DNA of 64,000 nucleotides from an uncultured Bacteroidales bacterium (GCA_949297365.1 CASFSL010000040.1:62001-126000), one strand, 5' to 3'. Shown: positions 15,507 through 24,871, counted from the stretch's first letter. Program-made: numbers and translations. Notes: generated by a model not told the origin, from the sequence alone.

Positions 15507-17296
15507 CTTTCTATATCCGATATCACTTTCTCCGCCTGACGGTAATCTGCCTCCATGGCCTCAGAACCGCTCGACGGTGCGTAGCGGGCGTACTCACAGG
15601 CATCCAGTACCTCGAACAGGGCTTTGACCACTGCCTCGTCCCTGCCCCGAGCCCGCAGTTCCTCCTCTATCCTCTCCCGGCTGAGTTCCGATACGGGAAG
15701 CATCAGCTTGTCAGAGATATAGCCTTCTATGGCCTTGTGCAGTTCCTCGTAGAACGCCGTATAGAGATTCTGCCTGAGGAAGGCGGAGGCATTTTTAAGT
15801 CTTGCCCTGGCCACCTTCATGGCCTTGCGGTTACGGCTGCCGGCCACGTCCCTGCGGAGAGCGGCACTTCTTACCAGATATACCCATGCTCCTGCAGTAC
15901 ACAGCAGTATCACTATCGGGACAATATAGATTACGGGAGTGTCCACCAGAAGCCGGGGTTCCTTACGCAGGCCGGAGGGAGAAGCCGATATGAAACGGAT
16001 ATCCTCTCCCAGGCTCTTGACACTCTGTTTGTTGACTCCTGACGACACCACCGCCGCATCTGTCCGCTGTCCCTGTCCTACCTTCAGTTTCAAGGGGCCT
16101 GATGACAGTGTCCTGTAACGCCCGGAGGCTATGTCATAATACGAGAACTCCACCGGCGCGATGTCATACTCGCCGGGGACTCTGGGGATGAAAGGATACT
16201 CAAAAGTGACAGTACCTGACGCGCCGGCATCTCCGGTCGAGACCTTTTCCGTCTTCTTCACGTCATAAGCCTCAAAATCCGAGGGGAATCTCACCTCCGG
16301 GGTACTGACAAGATTGATGTTGCCTGTTCCTGTTATCACCACTTTCAGAGATGCAGCCTCATGCGCGGCCACACTGTCGGAACTGAAACCGGCCGACAGC
16401 CTGAAACTGCCCACACCTCCCGTAAATGAAGCCGGAGCCCCCGAAGGAAGAGGCGAGACATCTATCCGCACCGGAGAGCTGGACACCCTCTTGCGGACTG
16501 TCTGATAAGTATCGAAGAAATCGTCGAAGATGGACCTGGATGCCGAAGGCTGCGAGCGCACCTGTACGAGACAGACCAGCTCTGCCGGGTCGATGGTCAT
16601 ACTGCCCGTCTGCTGGGGCAGCAGCATGTATCTGCGCAGAAGAGCGGCGTTGTACACCTGACCGTCGTAATTCTCACGGACGAAAGAGATGTTCTGAGGC
16701 GCGTCTATCTCCTGACTCCAGAAGCCGTCGAAAGACGGGAAACGGATGTCCTCAAACCCACCTATGGCCGAATTCTTAACGTATAGTTTCAGAGTAACGG
16801 TTATCGGCTCTCCGACCACCGCCCGTGTCTTGTTGACCGTCATGCGGAGCATGATATCGTCTCCGGCCCGTGGAGCCGTACCCTGCGGGGCGGGAGCCGC
16901 GCCCTTGACTACCTCGACATCAGCCGCCTCAGTAGTGTACGTCTCCTTGCCTATCTTCACGGAAGCAGGGCCTATCCGGTACTTGCCCACTGCTGTAGGC
17001 CGCAGCATGTAGGTGTAGATGCTGGAACGGGACTGGGTGGTCTTGCCGTTTATCATCTGAAAATTGGAGGATGTGGAGGTCAACGGTCCTGCCAGCACCT
17101 CGAACCCTTCGAAGGACGGTGCCTCGAAACCGGTTACACGGGCATCGCCGGTAGCCGTGAAGACTACCTTGAAATCCTCGTCCGAGGACACCACTGCGGG
17201 CACATCCACCGTAAACGAGTTCTGGGCGGCGGCTGTCACCGTCCCCAGAAGCACACATACGGATAAAAATAGATTTCTGCTGAATATTCTTGTCAT
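15503..17296 (-). CDS. batD: BatD: periplasmic beta-sandwich protein with membrane anchor
   Basis: 597 residues. It has a signal peptide (about 1-24, ending AAAQNS), then a long region of Ig-like beta sandwiches typical of the BatD/oxygen-tolerance family (DITLKLYVKNSAIGGFEDI-like segments, FEYPFIPRVPGEYDIAPVEF), one transmembrane helix at about 455-475 (IVPIVILLCTAGAWVYLV) and a helical cytoplasmic tail. BatD works with the von Willebrand proteins BatA and BatB; the exact molecular role is not established. It starts 1 bp after the batB-batC stop. Confidence 0.9.
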   Translation of the reverse strand: MTRIFSRNLFLSVCVLLGTVTAAAQNSFTVDVPAVVSSDEDFKVVFTATGDARVTGFEAPSFEGFEVLAGPLTSTSSNFQMINGKTTQSRSSIYTYMLRPTAVGKYRIGPASVKIGKETYTTEAADVEVVKGAAPAPQGTAPRAGDDIMLRMTVNKTRAVVGEPITVTLKLYVKNSAIGGFEDIRFPSFDGFWSQEIDAPQNISFVRENYDGQVYNAALLRRYMLLPQQTGSMTIDPAELVCLVQVRSQPSASRSIFDDFFDTYQTVRKRVSSSPVRIDVSPLPSGAPASFTGGVGSFRLSAGFSSDSVAAHEAASLKVVITGTGNINLVSTPEVRFPSDFEAYDVKKTEKVSTGDAGASGTVTFEYPFIPRVPGEYDIAPVEFSYYDIASGRYRTLSSGPLKLKVGQGQRTDAAVVSSGVNKQSVKSLGEDIRFISASPSGLRKEPRLLVDTPVIYIVPIVILLCTAGAWVYLVRSAALRRDVAGSRNRKAMKVARARLKNASAFLRQNLYTAFYEELHKAIEGYISDKLMLPVSELSRERIEEELRARGRDEAVVKALFEVLDACEYARYAPSSGSEAMEADYRQAEKVISDIES

Positions 17297-17297
17297 C

Positions 17298-19025
17298 TTA
17301 CCAATTTTTCTCCTTCTCTTTTGATTTCTGCTGCTCCGCCTTGGCCTTTTTCACCTTGTCCTGCGTCTGCTTTTCCTTGTCCTCAATGGCCTGGAGCATC
17401 TGCTGGGCCGCCTGAGGCGTTATCTGGGGCTGGTCCTGCTGCTGTTGCTGCTGATTCTGCTGATCTTGATTCTGATCCTGCTTATTGTCCTGATTCTGTT
17501 GATCCTGGTCCTTATTCTGATCCTGGTCCTGCTGATCTTTCTGATCCTGCTGCTGATTCTGGTTTTGTTGCTGTTGCTGCTGTTGCTGCTCTTTCAGCAT
17601 CTTCTGCGCATATGCCAGATTGGACTTGGTCTCAAAATTGTCCGGTTCAAGCCTCAGTGACTCCTTGTACGCATCCACAGCCTCCTGATACTTCTTCTGC
17701 TTCAGTGCCAGATTGCCGCTGTTGTGGAAACAGTCCGAGGCCCTGGACGGAGAGACACTCTTGAGAGAGTCACCCAGTCCCTTAAGATACAGCTCGGCCT
17801 CACTGTAGCTTTCCGTCCTGTAAAGGGCATTGCCGAGATTGTACTTGGCGGTTATCGACGTGGAGTCCTCAACCAGAGCCCGCTTGTAGTCCAGCTCCGC
17901 CTCCCGGAACTCGCCTTTCTTGAACTCCCGGTTGCCGGCCCTGACCTCCGAACGGTCGCTCTGAGCCTGGAGCATCACTGGCGACGCAAGCATCAGGATG
18001 AGCGCGGCCACCATCCCCTTCCCGCCCCCGAAGAGGCTCCTGCGGTTGCGGGTGTCCGATATCATAAACTCTATCAACATAAATATCAATGCTATGGCAA
18101 AGAAATACATATACTGCTCGTCATACTCCTCGAAGACCACCGACTGGAAGTCCTTCTCGTCCAGGCTGCGGATCTCGTCAATCACCGGATTGAGTCCGAA
18201 CTCGGTGTTGCCGGCCCTGACATAAAGTCCCTTGCCGGCCGAAGCCACCTCTTTCAGTGTCGCCTCGTCCAGACGGGTCACCACGATATTGCCGTCCTTG
18301 TCCTTCAGCAGCTCGCCGTCCACCGGTATGGGCTTGCCCTCCGGCGAGCCGACTCCGATGCAGAACACCCGTGCCCCCATATCCACCGCATCCCTGGCCG
18401 CAGCCACCGGGTCGTCCTCGTGGTTCTCGCCGTCGGTTATCAGGATGATGGCGCGGCTGTTCTCACTCTCGGATGTAAAACTCTTGATGGCCGTCCTGAT
18501 GGCCTCTCCCATCGCCGTACCCTGAACCGGCACTGACTCCGTGGTGATGGAACTGAGAAATATCTTGGCCGAGACATAGTCCGAAGTGACAGGCAGCTGC
18601 ACAAACGACTCTCCGGCAAAGATTATCAGACCGATACGGTCTCCCTGAAGCTCATCCACCAGCTTGGATATCGCCAGCTTCGCCCTTTCCAGGCGGTTGG
18701 GCGAGTAATCCTCCGCCAGCATGGAGTTGGAGACATCCAGCACCACCATGATCTCAGCTCCTCTCACCTGCTTTTCTTTAAGTATCGCTCCCAGCTGAGG
18801 CCTGGCCATACCTATGGCAAAGAACAGCAGTGCCAGCGAGATGAGCGTAAGCTTCAGCCAGCCCTTGCGCCTGGGCACCAGCGGTGCCAGGGAGCTGACC
18901 AGGTCCGGGTCTCCGAAACGTGCTATACGTCTCTTCCTCCATCTGCGCATCAGCCAGTAGGCTATGTACATCAGTGGGATGAGCAGTATCAACAACAGAT
19001 ATAAAGGTTGTGCCAGGTAAATCAT
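17298..19025 (-). CDS. batB: BatB-BatC fusion: membrane VWA domain joined to TPR protein
   Basis: 575 residues where BatB (about 335) and BatC (about 240) are usually separate. Residues 1-330 are BatB: N-terminal membrane helices, a VWA domain with the metal-ion site DVSNS near residue 93, a Thr in VPVQGTAMGEA and ITDGENHEDD, then a membrane helix (MYFFAIALIFMLIEFMI). From Met338 (codon at 18014) a BatC-like unit begins with its own signal-like stretch MVAALILMLASPVMLQAQ, then three TPRs (about 360-480) and a Gln/Asn/Asp-rich low-complexity tail (about 485-575). The retained inner signal peptide suggests loss of the stop between two ancestral genes. It overlaps batA by 4 bp. Confidence 0.88.
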   Translation of the reverse strand: MIYLAQPLYLLLILLIPLMYIAYWLMRRWRKRRIARFGDPDLVSSLAPLVPRRKGWLKLTLISLALLFFAIGMARPQLGAILKEKQVRGAEIMVVLDVSNSMLAEDYSPNRLERAKLAISKLVDELQGDRIGLIIFAGESFVQLPVTSDYVSAKIFLSSITTESVPVQGTAMGEAIRTAIKSFTSESENSRAIILITDGENHEDDPVAAARDAVDMGARVFCIGVGSPEGKPIPVDGELLKDKDGNIVVTRLDEATLKEVASAGKGLYVRAGNTEFGLNPVIDEIRSLDEKDFQSVVFEEYDEQYMYFFAIALIFMLIEFMISDTRNRRSLFGGGKGMVAALILMLASPVMLQAQSDRSEVRAGNREFKKGEFREAELDYKRALVEDSTSITAKYNLGNALYRTESYSEAELYLKGLGDSLKSVSPSRASDCFHNSGNLALKQKKYQEAVDAYKESLRLEPDNFETKSNLAYAQKMLKEQQQQQQQQNQNQQQDQKDQQDQDQNKDQDQQNQDNKQDQNQDQQNQQQQQQDQPQITPQAAQQMLQAIEDKEKQTQDKVKKAKAEQQKSKEKEKNW

Positions 19026-20017
19026 GCTATCCTCCTTGCTGCAAAAATTCTCAAAACTATCTCCAGCAGGAACGCGGCCAGGGCCCAGATGGCAAAGCGG
19101 CCGAACTCCTCGGTATAGACGGGGAAGGAATCCACTGTGATCCTGACCTTCTCCATCTTATTGATCTCGTCGTAGATCTGCATCAGCTTGGTATTGTCGG
19201 TGGCCCTGAAATACGAGCCTCCGGTCTCCTCGGCTATCTGCCGGAGCAGATCCTCGTCTATCTCCACCTTCACGTCCATGACCCTCACTCCGAACGGGGT
19301 CATCACCGGATACGGAGCGGTCCCCATGGCTCCTACACCTATCGTATAGACCCTGATTCCGTAGGTCTCCGCTATCTCGGCGGCTGTCAGGGGCGTCACC
19401 TCTCCCCTGTTGTTCACTCCGTCTGTAAGCAGTATCACCACCCGGCTCTTGGCCTGGGAGTCCTTCAGACGGGCCACTGCATTGGCCAGACCGTTGCCGA
19501 TGGCTGTTCCGTCGTCTATCAGACCGCATTCTATGTCGTTGATGAGATTGATAAGCGTGGCCCGGTCAGTAGTCAGAGGACACTGCGTATAGCTCTCTCC
19601 GGCAAACACGACCACACCTATGCGGTCGGAGGGCCTCTGGGATATGAACTCTATGGCTATGCTCTTTGCGGCCTCGATGCGGTCCGGGGTGAAATCCCTG
19701 GCCAGCATACTGGTGGACACGTCCAGCGCCAGGACTATGTCTATGCCCTCCGAGTCCGTCCTGGTAACATTGGAGGAGGTCTTCGGCCTGGCTATGGCCA
19801 CGATAAGCAGGGCCACCGCTATCATCCTGAGCACAAATGGCAGATGACGCAGCACCCCGGCCGCCCCGGCACTTTTCCGGGACAGAGGAGCCGTCGTGGA
19901 CATGACGACGTAGGGCCGCTTCTTGCGGAGCTGCCGCCACACATACAGTGCGGCCATGGGTATCAGGAGCAGTTCCAGATACAGCAGCGATGGATATTGG
20001 AAGAAAAAGTCATTCAT
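19022..20017 (-). CDS. batA: BatA: membrane-anchored von Willebrand factor A protein
   Basis: 331 residues from the ATG at 20017, chosen because it follows an AGGAGG-type ribosome site and matches the family start (MNDFFFQYPSLLYLELLLIP); the frame is open further upstream without homology. It has two N-terminal membrane helices, a VWA domain at about 88-300 with the metal-binding DVSTS site, the TDRATLINLI and LTDGVNNRG loops, and a C-terminal membrane helix. It probably forms a complex with BatB facing the cytoplasm or periplasm. It overlaps the upstream membrane-protein gene by 8 bp. Confidence 0.92.
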   Translation of the reverse strand: MNDFFFQYPSLLYLELLLIPMAALYVWRQLRKKRPYVVMSTTAPLSRKSAGAAGVLRHLPFVLRMIAVALLIVAIARPKTSSNVTRTDSEGIDIVLALDVSTSMLARDFTPDRIEAAKSIAIEFISQRPSDRIGVVVFAGESYTQCPLTTDRATLINLINDIECGLIDDGTAIGNGLANAVARLKDSQAKSRVVILLTDGVNNRGEVTPLTAAEIAETYGIRVYTIGVGAMGTAPYPVMTPFGVRVMDVKVEIDEDLLRQIAEETGGSYFRATDNTKLMQIYDEINKMEKVRITVDSFPVYTEEFGRFAIWALAAFLLEIVLRIFAARRIA

Positions 20018-20987
20018 CTTTCCTGCCTCCTTCTGTTGCTTTACCGTCCGCCTCCAGTTCCTGCATGAAGGTGTCGTTGACGAACCGCACCGCCACGGGC
20101 ACCGCGTTCTCATTCTCCGCCTCAGTAGCCGAATATTTGGCGAACTTGACCAGGTCTGCCGTCCCGAACAGCTCCTTGAGGGCCTCGTAGTCAGAAGGAG
20201 CCAGGTCCTTCACGGACAGATCGACCAGTATCTCATTGGATGTACGCTCTATGGTCTTGATGCCGAAACGCTGCTCTATGTAGACTCTCAGCGTATCGGT
20301 AATCTCGGTATAATACTGCTTCTGATTGCCCTTCTGCCACAGTTTCTCACCCCTTATACGGTCCAGGCTGCGCAGAGCCACGATATGAGGAGGATCCTTC
20401 GGGTCCGGCTTGCCGAACACCATTCCCGTCTTTTTACGCTTGAGGGCAAAATGCACTGTCAGGATGACCACTGCGACGAGAGCCGCCAGCAGCAGGATCC
20501 ACGGCACCAGTTCCTTGAAAGTCACCGGATAGCGGAACTGCGGACGGATGTCGTACATCTGATAGGTGGTGGTATCTATAGGCACCGTAGTCACCTCCAG
20601 CGGCACCTCCGGCAGCTGCATCGTATCCACGCCCTGTCCGTCCCGGCAGAAATACACCACCAGCGGAGGCAGCACATAGCTTCCGCTGTCGAACGAAGTG
20701 ACGACCGCCCGTGTCTCCACCATCGAGAAGTCCTTCTTTCTGTCCACTGTATCTACCTTAAAGTCCCCTATCAGTTCCACTCCCGGCACCACATAGCCCG
20801 ACATCGAGTCTATCTTCACGGACATTCCTTTCGGAACCTTTATCCGGGACTTCCATTCTACCTGATCTCCGATAAGTATCGTATCCCTTGACACCGTGGC
20901 GGAAAGTATGTCCTGTGCCCCGGCCCTGAAAGAGACAGTCATGGCCGCAAGCACCGCCAGAGAGAGTATCAATTTCTTCATTTTCAT
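20010..20987 (-). CDS. Bat-operon membrane protein (DUF4381-like)
   Basis: 325 residues. It has a signal peptide (about 1-24, ending SFRAGAQ), a periplasmic beta-sandwich (25-175) resembling a short BatD module, one membrane helix (about 181-203, WILLLAALVAVVILTVHFAL) and a cytoplasmic helical domain with a Tyr/Arg/Glu-rich segment (YYTEITDTLRVYIEQRFGIK) like the tail of BatD. Genes of this layout stand between the DUF58 gene and batA in Bacteroidota bat operons; they have no settled name. Overlap with batA implies translational coupling. Confidence 0.75.
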   Translation of the reverse strand: MKMKKLILSLAVLAAMTVSFRAGAQDILSATVSRDTILIGDQVEWKSRIKVPKGMSVKIDSMSGYVVPGVELIGDFKVDTVDRKKDFSMVETRAVVTSFDSGSYVLPPLVVYFCRDGQGVDTMQLPEVPLEVTTVPIDTTTYQMYDIRPQFRYPVTFKELVPWILLLAALVAVVILTVHFALKRKKTGMVFGKPDPKDPPHIVALRSLDRIRGEKLWQKGNQKQYYTEITDTLRVYIEQRFGIKTIERTSNEILVDLSVKDLAPSDYEALKELFGTADLVKFAKYSATEAENENAVPVAVRFVNDTFMQELEADGKATEGGRKDE

Positions 20988-20990
20988 ATC

Positions 20991-21878
20991 CTATGCCCTA
21001 GTCTTGAACAAAGCCACCAGGCTCTTCACATAATCCTGGTCAGTCCTGATGCTGACCGTATCCACTTTATATTTGCGGAGCACCAGCAGCGTCTCCGCAT
21101 AGGCCTTCCTGGCCCATTCCCCGTAATCCTCCCGCACCGACCTGAGCGAAGTGTCCACATACACGATCCTGCCTGTCTCGCTGTCCCGGACCGGAAGCAG
21201 TCCCACGTCCGGCAAAGTGCGGTCCCGCTCGTCGTAGATATTGATCACCGATATGTCGTGCCGCCCTACCGCCACCTTCAGGGCCTCCTCGTAATTGGGA
21301 CGCAGGGTCGTCCCGTCCACATCCAGCATATCCGAGAGCAGGAAGGCCGTACAGCGTTTCTTGAGGGCATTGGTCAGAAACCGCAGCGCCTCGCCGATGT
21401 CCGTACCCCTGTCCTGAGGCTCGAACTCCAGCACCTCCCTGATGATACGCAGCAGATGGCTGCGGCCCTTCTTGGGAGGGATGAATTTCTCCACCTTCGT
21501 ACTGAAGAACAGGGCACCGACCTTGTCGTTGTTGATCAGGGCCGAGAATGACAGCACCGCCGCTATCTCCGCCGTCAGGTCCTTCTTGGTCTTGGACATG
21601 GTGCCGAACATACCCGATGCACTGGCATCGATGAGCAGCATCACCGTCAGCTCCCTCTCTTCCTCGAACACCTTTATATAAGGAGTGCCCGTGCGCGCGG
21701 TGACATTCCAGTCCATATTGCGCACGTCGTCCCCTATCTGATACTCGCGGACCTCGCTGAAAGCCATACCGCGGCCCTTGAAGGCCGAATGGTACTCTCC
21801 GGCGAATATCTGGCTGGAGAGAGCACGGGTCTTGATCTCTATCTTGCGGACTTTCTTTAACAGGTCGTTGCTGTCCAT
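20991..21878 (-). CDS. DUF58 domain protein of the MoxR-Bat operon
   Basis: 295 residues without membrane segments. The DUF58 core is seen in GRGMAFSEVREYQIGDDVRN followed by DWNVTARTGTPYIKVFEEER, then a VWA-like fold with LLIDASASG in place of a canonical DxSxS metal site. DUF58 proteins pair with MoxR ATPases and are thought to be their VWA-type partners or substrates. It is 3 bp after moxR. Confidence 0.88.
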   Translation of the reverse strand: MDSNDLLKKVRKIEIKTRALSSQIFAGEYHSAFKGRGMAFSEVREYQIGDDVRNMDWNVTARTGTPYIKVFEEERELTVMLLIDASASGMFGTMSKTKKDLTAEIAAVLSFSALINNDKVGALFFSTKVEKFIPPKKGRSHLLRIIREVLEFEPQDRGTDIGEALRFLTNALKKRCTAFLLSDMLDVDGTTLRPNYEEALKVAVGRHDISVINIYDERDRTLPDVGLLPVRDSETGRIVYVDTSLRSVREDYGEWARKAYAETLLVLRKYKVDTVSIRTDQDYVKSLVALFKTRA

Positions 21879-21881
21879 ATC

Positions 21882-22874
21882 CTACGGAACCTCCACCGCG
21901 TTGATGATGTCTGAAATAATATTCTCGCTGGTGACGTTCTCCGCCTCGGCCTCGTAGGTAAGTCCGATACGGTGACGGAGCACCTCATAGCATACGGCCC
22001 TCACGTCCTCGGGGATCACATAGCCGCGACGCTTGATGAAGGCGTAGGCTTTGGACGCCATGGCCAGGGATATGGAGGCACGGGGAGACGCACCGTAGGA
22101 GATCATGTCCTTGAGGGACTTGAGTCCATAGTCCTCCGGAGTACGGGTCGCATACACTATATCCACGATATAACGCTCTATCTTCTCGTCCATATAGACA
22201 TCACGGACCACGCTGCGGGCCTTGATGATGTCCTCGGGCTGGAGCACCGCATTGGCCTTGGGAAACTCGCCGCTGTTGTTCATACGGATGATCAGTTTCT
22301 CCTCCTCCTTCTTGGGATAGGTCACCACCACCTTGAGCATGAAACGGTCCACCTGCGCCTCAGGCAGCGGGTATGTACCCTCCTGCTCTATCGGGTTCTG
22401 GGTCGCCATGACGAGGAACGGCTCGGGCAGCTTGAATGTCTGCTCGCCGATAGTCACCTGACGCTCCTGCATGGCCTCAAGCAGGGCCGACTGCACCTTG
22501 GCCGGAGAACGGTTGATCTCGTCGGCCAGTACGAAATTGGCGAAGACAGGGCCCTTCTTTATCTGGAACTGCTCGCTCTTCTGACTGTATATCATGGTTC
22601 CGATAAGGTCGGCAGGCAACAGGTCAGGAGTGAACTGGATACGGCTGAACCTGGCATTGATGCACGAGGCCAGCGTATTGATGGCCAATGTCTTGGCCAG
22701 ACCGGGAACACCTTCCAGCAAGATATGTCCGTTTGCCAGAAGTCCTATGAGCAGATTCTCGACCAGATGTTTCTGGCCCACGATCACTTTTGTCATCTCC
22801 ATGGAAAGGATGTCCACAAAAGCGCTCTCTTTCTGTATTCGCTCGTTAAGTTCTTTAATGTTTACGGTGTCCAT
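21882..22874 (-). CDS. MoxR-family AAA+ ATPase
   Basis: 330 residues. Walker A is GVPGLAKT (about 55-62), Walker B VLADEINRSP (about 115), sensor 1 ATQNPIEQEGTYPLPEAQ with the following DRFMLK arginine, and a C-terminal lid domain (SPRASISLAMASKAYAFIKR). MoxR ATPases act as chaperones that assemble or activate VWA-domain proteins. Here it heads the operon of DUF58, BatA, BatB-C, BatD and BatE. Confidence 0.93.
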   Translation of the reverse strand: MDTVNIKELNERIQKESAFVDILSMEMTKVIVGQKHLVENLLIGLLANGHILLEGVPGLAKTLAINTLASCINARFSRIQFTPDLLPADLIGTMIYSQKSEQFQIKKGPVFANFVLADEINRSPAKVQSALLEAMQERQVTIGEQTFKLPEPFLVMATQNPIEQEGTYPLPEAQVDRFMLKVVVTYPKKEEEKLIIRMNNSGEFPKANAVLQPEDIIKARSVVRDVYMDEKIERYIVDIVYATRTPEDYGLKSLKDMISYGASPRASISLAMASKAYAFIKRRGYVIPEDVRAVCYEVLRHRIGLTYEAEAENVTSENIISDIINAVEVP

Positions 22875-22895
22875 TTTGAAATATTAAAATATTTG

Positions 22896-22903
22896 TATTT
22901 TTG
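22896..22903 (+). promoter_or_regulatory. truA -7 box (TATTTTTG)
   Basis: TATTTTTG matches TAnnTTTG, with a TTTG at 22875-22878 (17-bp spacing, slightly short). The truA ATG is 40 bp downstream. Confidence 0.5.
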
Positions 22904-22916
22904 CTGTCTAAAATTA

Positions 22917-22924
22917 CAAAAATA
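22917..22924 (-). promoter_or_regulatory. moxR-bat operon -7 box (TATTTTTG)
   Basis: TATTTTTG on the minus strand, 42 bp before the moxR start. It is face to face with the truA -7 box only 13 bp away, so the two divergent promoters overlap. Confidence 0.5.
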
Positions 22925-22943
22925 AGATTTTCTCCGGAATACA

Positions 22944-23729
22944 ATGAGGTTTTTCGCTTCAATATCGTACAACGGCTCAGGTTTCAGCGGCTGGCAGATA
23001 CAGCAGAACGCCCCGAGTATACAGGACGAGGTGCAGAAGGCCCTCTCGGCTGTCCTGAGGGAGAAAACCGACGTGACGGGAGCCGGCAGGACAGACACTG
23101 GTGTCAATGCCTCCGGATTCACGGCACATTTTGACTTTGACGGTGACATCATCCTCAAAGAGCACGACCGCATAATCTACAAAATAAATGCCATCCTGCC
23201 CGGAGGGATAGTCGTAAATTCAATAAGGCGTGTCAGAGATGACGCGCACGCCCGGTTCGATGCCGTCAGCCGCACCTACAGATACTACATCCACAGCAGC
23301 AAGGACCCTTTCGCCAGAGAGTTCTCGTGGTTCTGCAAGTTCCCTCTGGACGTGGACGCGATGAACAAGGCCGCAGGCATGATTCTGGGACGCAGGGACT
23401 TCAGTTGCTTTGAAAAAGCCGGAGGTACTGCGGCCACACCCTTCTGCGACGTCACGTCGGCAGGATGGAGCCGGTACACCCCGTCCACGGTCGCCCTGCC
23501 CGGAACCGACTATCTGGTCTTCACCATAACGGCCAACCGTTTTCTGCGCAATATGGTCCGGGCCATTGTCGGCACGATGATTGAGATAGGACGAGGAAAG
23601 CGTCCGCCGGAATGGATAGCCGACGTGCTCTCCTCCCGCGACCGCTGCGAGGCGGGGCAGTCCGTCCCGGGACATGCCCTCTTCCTCACGGACATAGAAT
23701 ATCCGGAAGAAATATTTGAATACAATTAA
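22944..23729 (+). CDS. truA: tRNA pseudouridine(38-40) synthase
   Basis: 261 residues, full length. The catalytic Asp lies in GAGRTDTGVNASG (about 48-60). Supporting motifs are the start RFFASISYNGSGFSGWQIQ, the RFDAVSRTYRYYI strand and FLRNMVRAIVGTMIEIGRGK near the C terminus. It modifies uridines 38-40 in the anticodon stem of many tRNAs. Confidence 0.96.
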   Translation: MRFFASISYNGSGFSGWQIQQNAPSIQDEVQKALSAVLREKTDVTGAGRTDTGVNASGFTAHFDFDGDIILKEHDRIIYKINAILPGGIVVNSIRRVRDDAHARFDAVSRTYRYYIHSSKDPFAREFSWFCKFPLDVDAMNKAAGMILGRRDFSCFEKAGGTAATPFCDVTSAGWSRYTPSTVALPGTDYLVFTITANRFLRNMVRAIVGTMIEIGRGKRPPEWIADVLSSRDRCEAGQSVPGHALFLTDIEYPEEIFEYN

Positions 23730-23753
23730 TAATTTACAACAACCGTTTTTATC

Positions 23754-24455
23754 ATGCTTACATTACTGCAAGTCAATTCTGAAGTTCTTATACAGGAGGC
23801 TGCCGCTCCCGAGAAGATGTCCCTTATCAAGATGGCCGTCGCCGGAGGCTGGCTGATGCTCGTCCTTCTGGCACTCTCCATCGTAGCCGTCTATATCTTA
23901 GGCAGCCGCTGGTGGGCTATACGCCAGGCTCTCAAGATAGACCCTCATTTCATGGACAACATACGCGGACTGCTGCGCGAGGGAAAGACCCAGGCCGCAC
24001 TGGCCCTGTGCCGCGACACCCAGTCACCCATCGCAAGGCTCATAGAGAAGGGCATCCGGATGCAGGGCCGCCCGCTCCAGGATATCCAGGCCGCTGTCGA
24101 GAATACCGGAAACATAGAGGTATCCAAGATCGAGAAAGGTATGCCCATGCTGGCCACGGTGGCCGGAGGCGCGCCCATGGTGGGATTCCTCGGAACGGTC
24201 GCAGGTATGATACAGGCCTTCTACAACATGGCCCGGGCCGGCAGCAACATCGACATCACGCTGCTTTCCGACGGTATCTACACGGCCATGGTGACCACTG
24301 TCGGCGGACTCATCGTCGGCATCATCGCCTACTTCGGATACAACTGGCTGACCGCCCGCATCGATGACCTGGTCTTCAAGATGGACAGCGCGGTAATCTC
24401 TCTGATGGACATATTCAACGGTCAGGACAGCACTGACGGCAAGAAGGAGATCTGA
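23754..24455 (+). CDS. exbB: MotA/TolQ/ExbB proton channel protein
   Basis: 233 residues with three membrane helices at about 28-50, 130-155 and 170-195 and the family core MLATVAGGAPMVGFLGTVAGMI followed by GIYTAMVTTVGGLIVGI. Together with ExbD it uses the proton gradient to power TonB or TolA. The adjacent exbD and tonB genes favour the ExbB reading. Stop and next start are 2 bp apart. Confidence 0.9.
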   Translation: MLTLLQVNSEVLIQEAAAPEKMSLIKMAVAGGWLMLVLLALSIVAVYILGSRWWAIRQALKIDPHFMDNIRGLLREGKTQAALALCRDTQSPIARLIEKGIRMQGRPLQDIQAAVENTGNIEVSKIEKGMPMLATVAGGAPMVGFLGTVAGMIQAFYNMARAGSNIDITLLSDGIYTAMVTTVGGLIVGIIAYFGYNWLTARIDDLVFKMDSAVISLMDIFNGQDSTDGKKEI

Positions 24456-24457
24456 CA

Positions 24458-24871
24458 ATGGCCATCAAACGGAAAACCAAAGCGGAACCGGCGTTCTCGA
24501 TGTCCTCGATGACGGACATCGTGTTCCTGCTGCTGATATTCTTTCTGGTGACATCCACCCTTATCAACCCCAACGCCCTGAAGCTGCTGCTGCCCAAGAG
24601 CACCAACCAGATCTCCACAAAGGCATCGGTAAGCGTCTCCATAAAGCATTATCCAGAGCGCGGGACTTTCTCGTACCATATCAACGGAGACGAGACTCCC
24701 GTGCCCTTCAGCGAGATAGAACCGGACCTGCAGAGACTGCTGCAGGACTCCGACGACCCGACTTTCTCCATCTACGCCGACAAGACCGTACCTATAGAGG
24801 AGGTAGTCAATCTGATGAATATCGCCAAGCGCAATAAATACAAAGTAATACTCGCCACATCCCCCGAATAA
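24458..24871 (+). CDS. exbD: ExbD/TolR biopolymer transport protein
   Basis: 137 residues. A short cytoplasmic N terminus leads to one membrane helix (about 18-40) bearing the channel aspartate in MSSMTDIVFLLLIFFLVTST, then a periplasmic domain ending in the conserved VVNLMNIAKRNKYKVILAT. Its stop overlaps the tonB start (ATGA-type overlap at 24868-24873). Confidence 0.93.
   Translation: MAIKRKTKAEPAFSMSSMTDIVFLLLIFFLVTSTLINPNALKLLLPKSTNQISTKASVSVSIKHYPERGTFSYHINGDETPVPFSEIEPDLQRLLQDSDDPTFSIYADKTVPIEEVVNLMNIAKRNKYKVILATSPE

Noticed and set aside
17400..17620. Plus-strand Leu/Ile-rich frame as a membrane protein
   Set aside because: It is the antisense of the Gln/Asn/Asp-rich tail of the BatB-BatC fusion.
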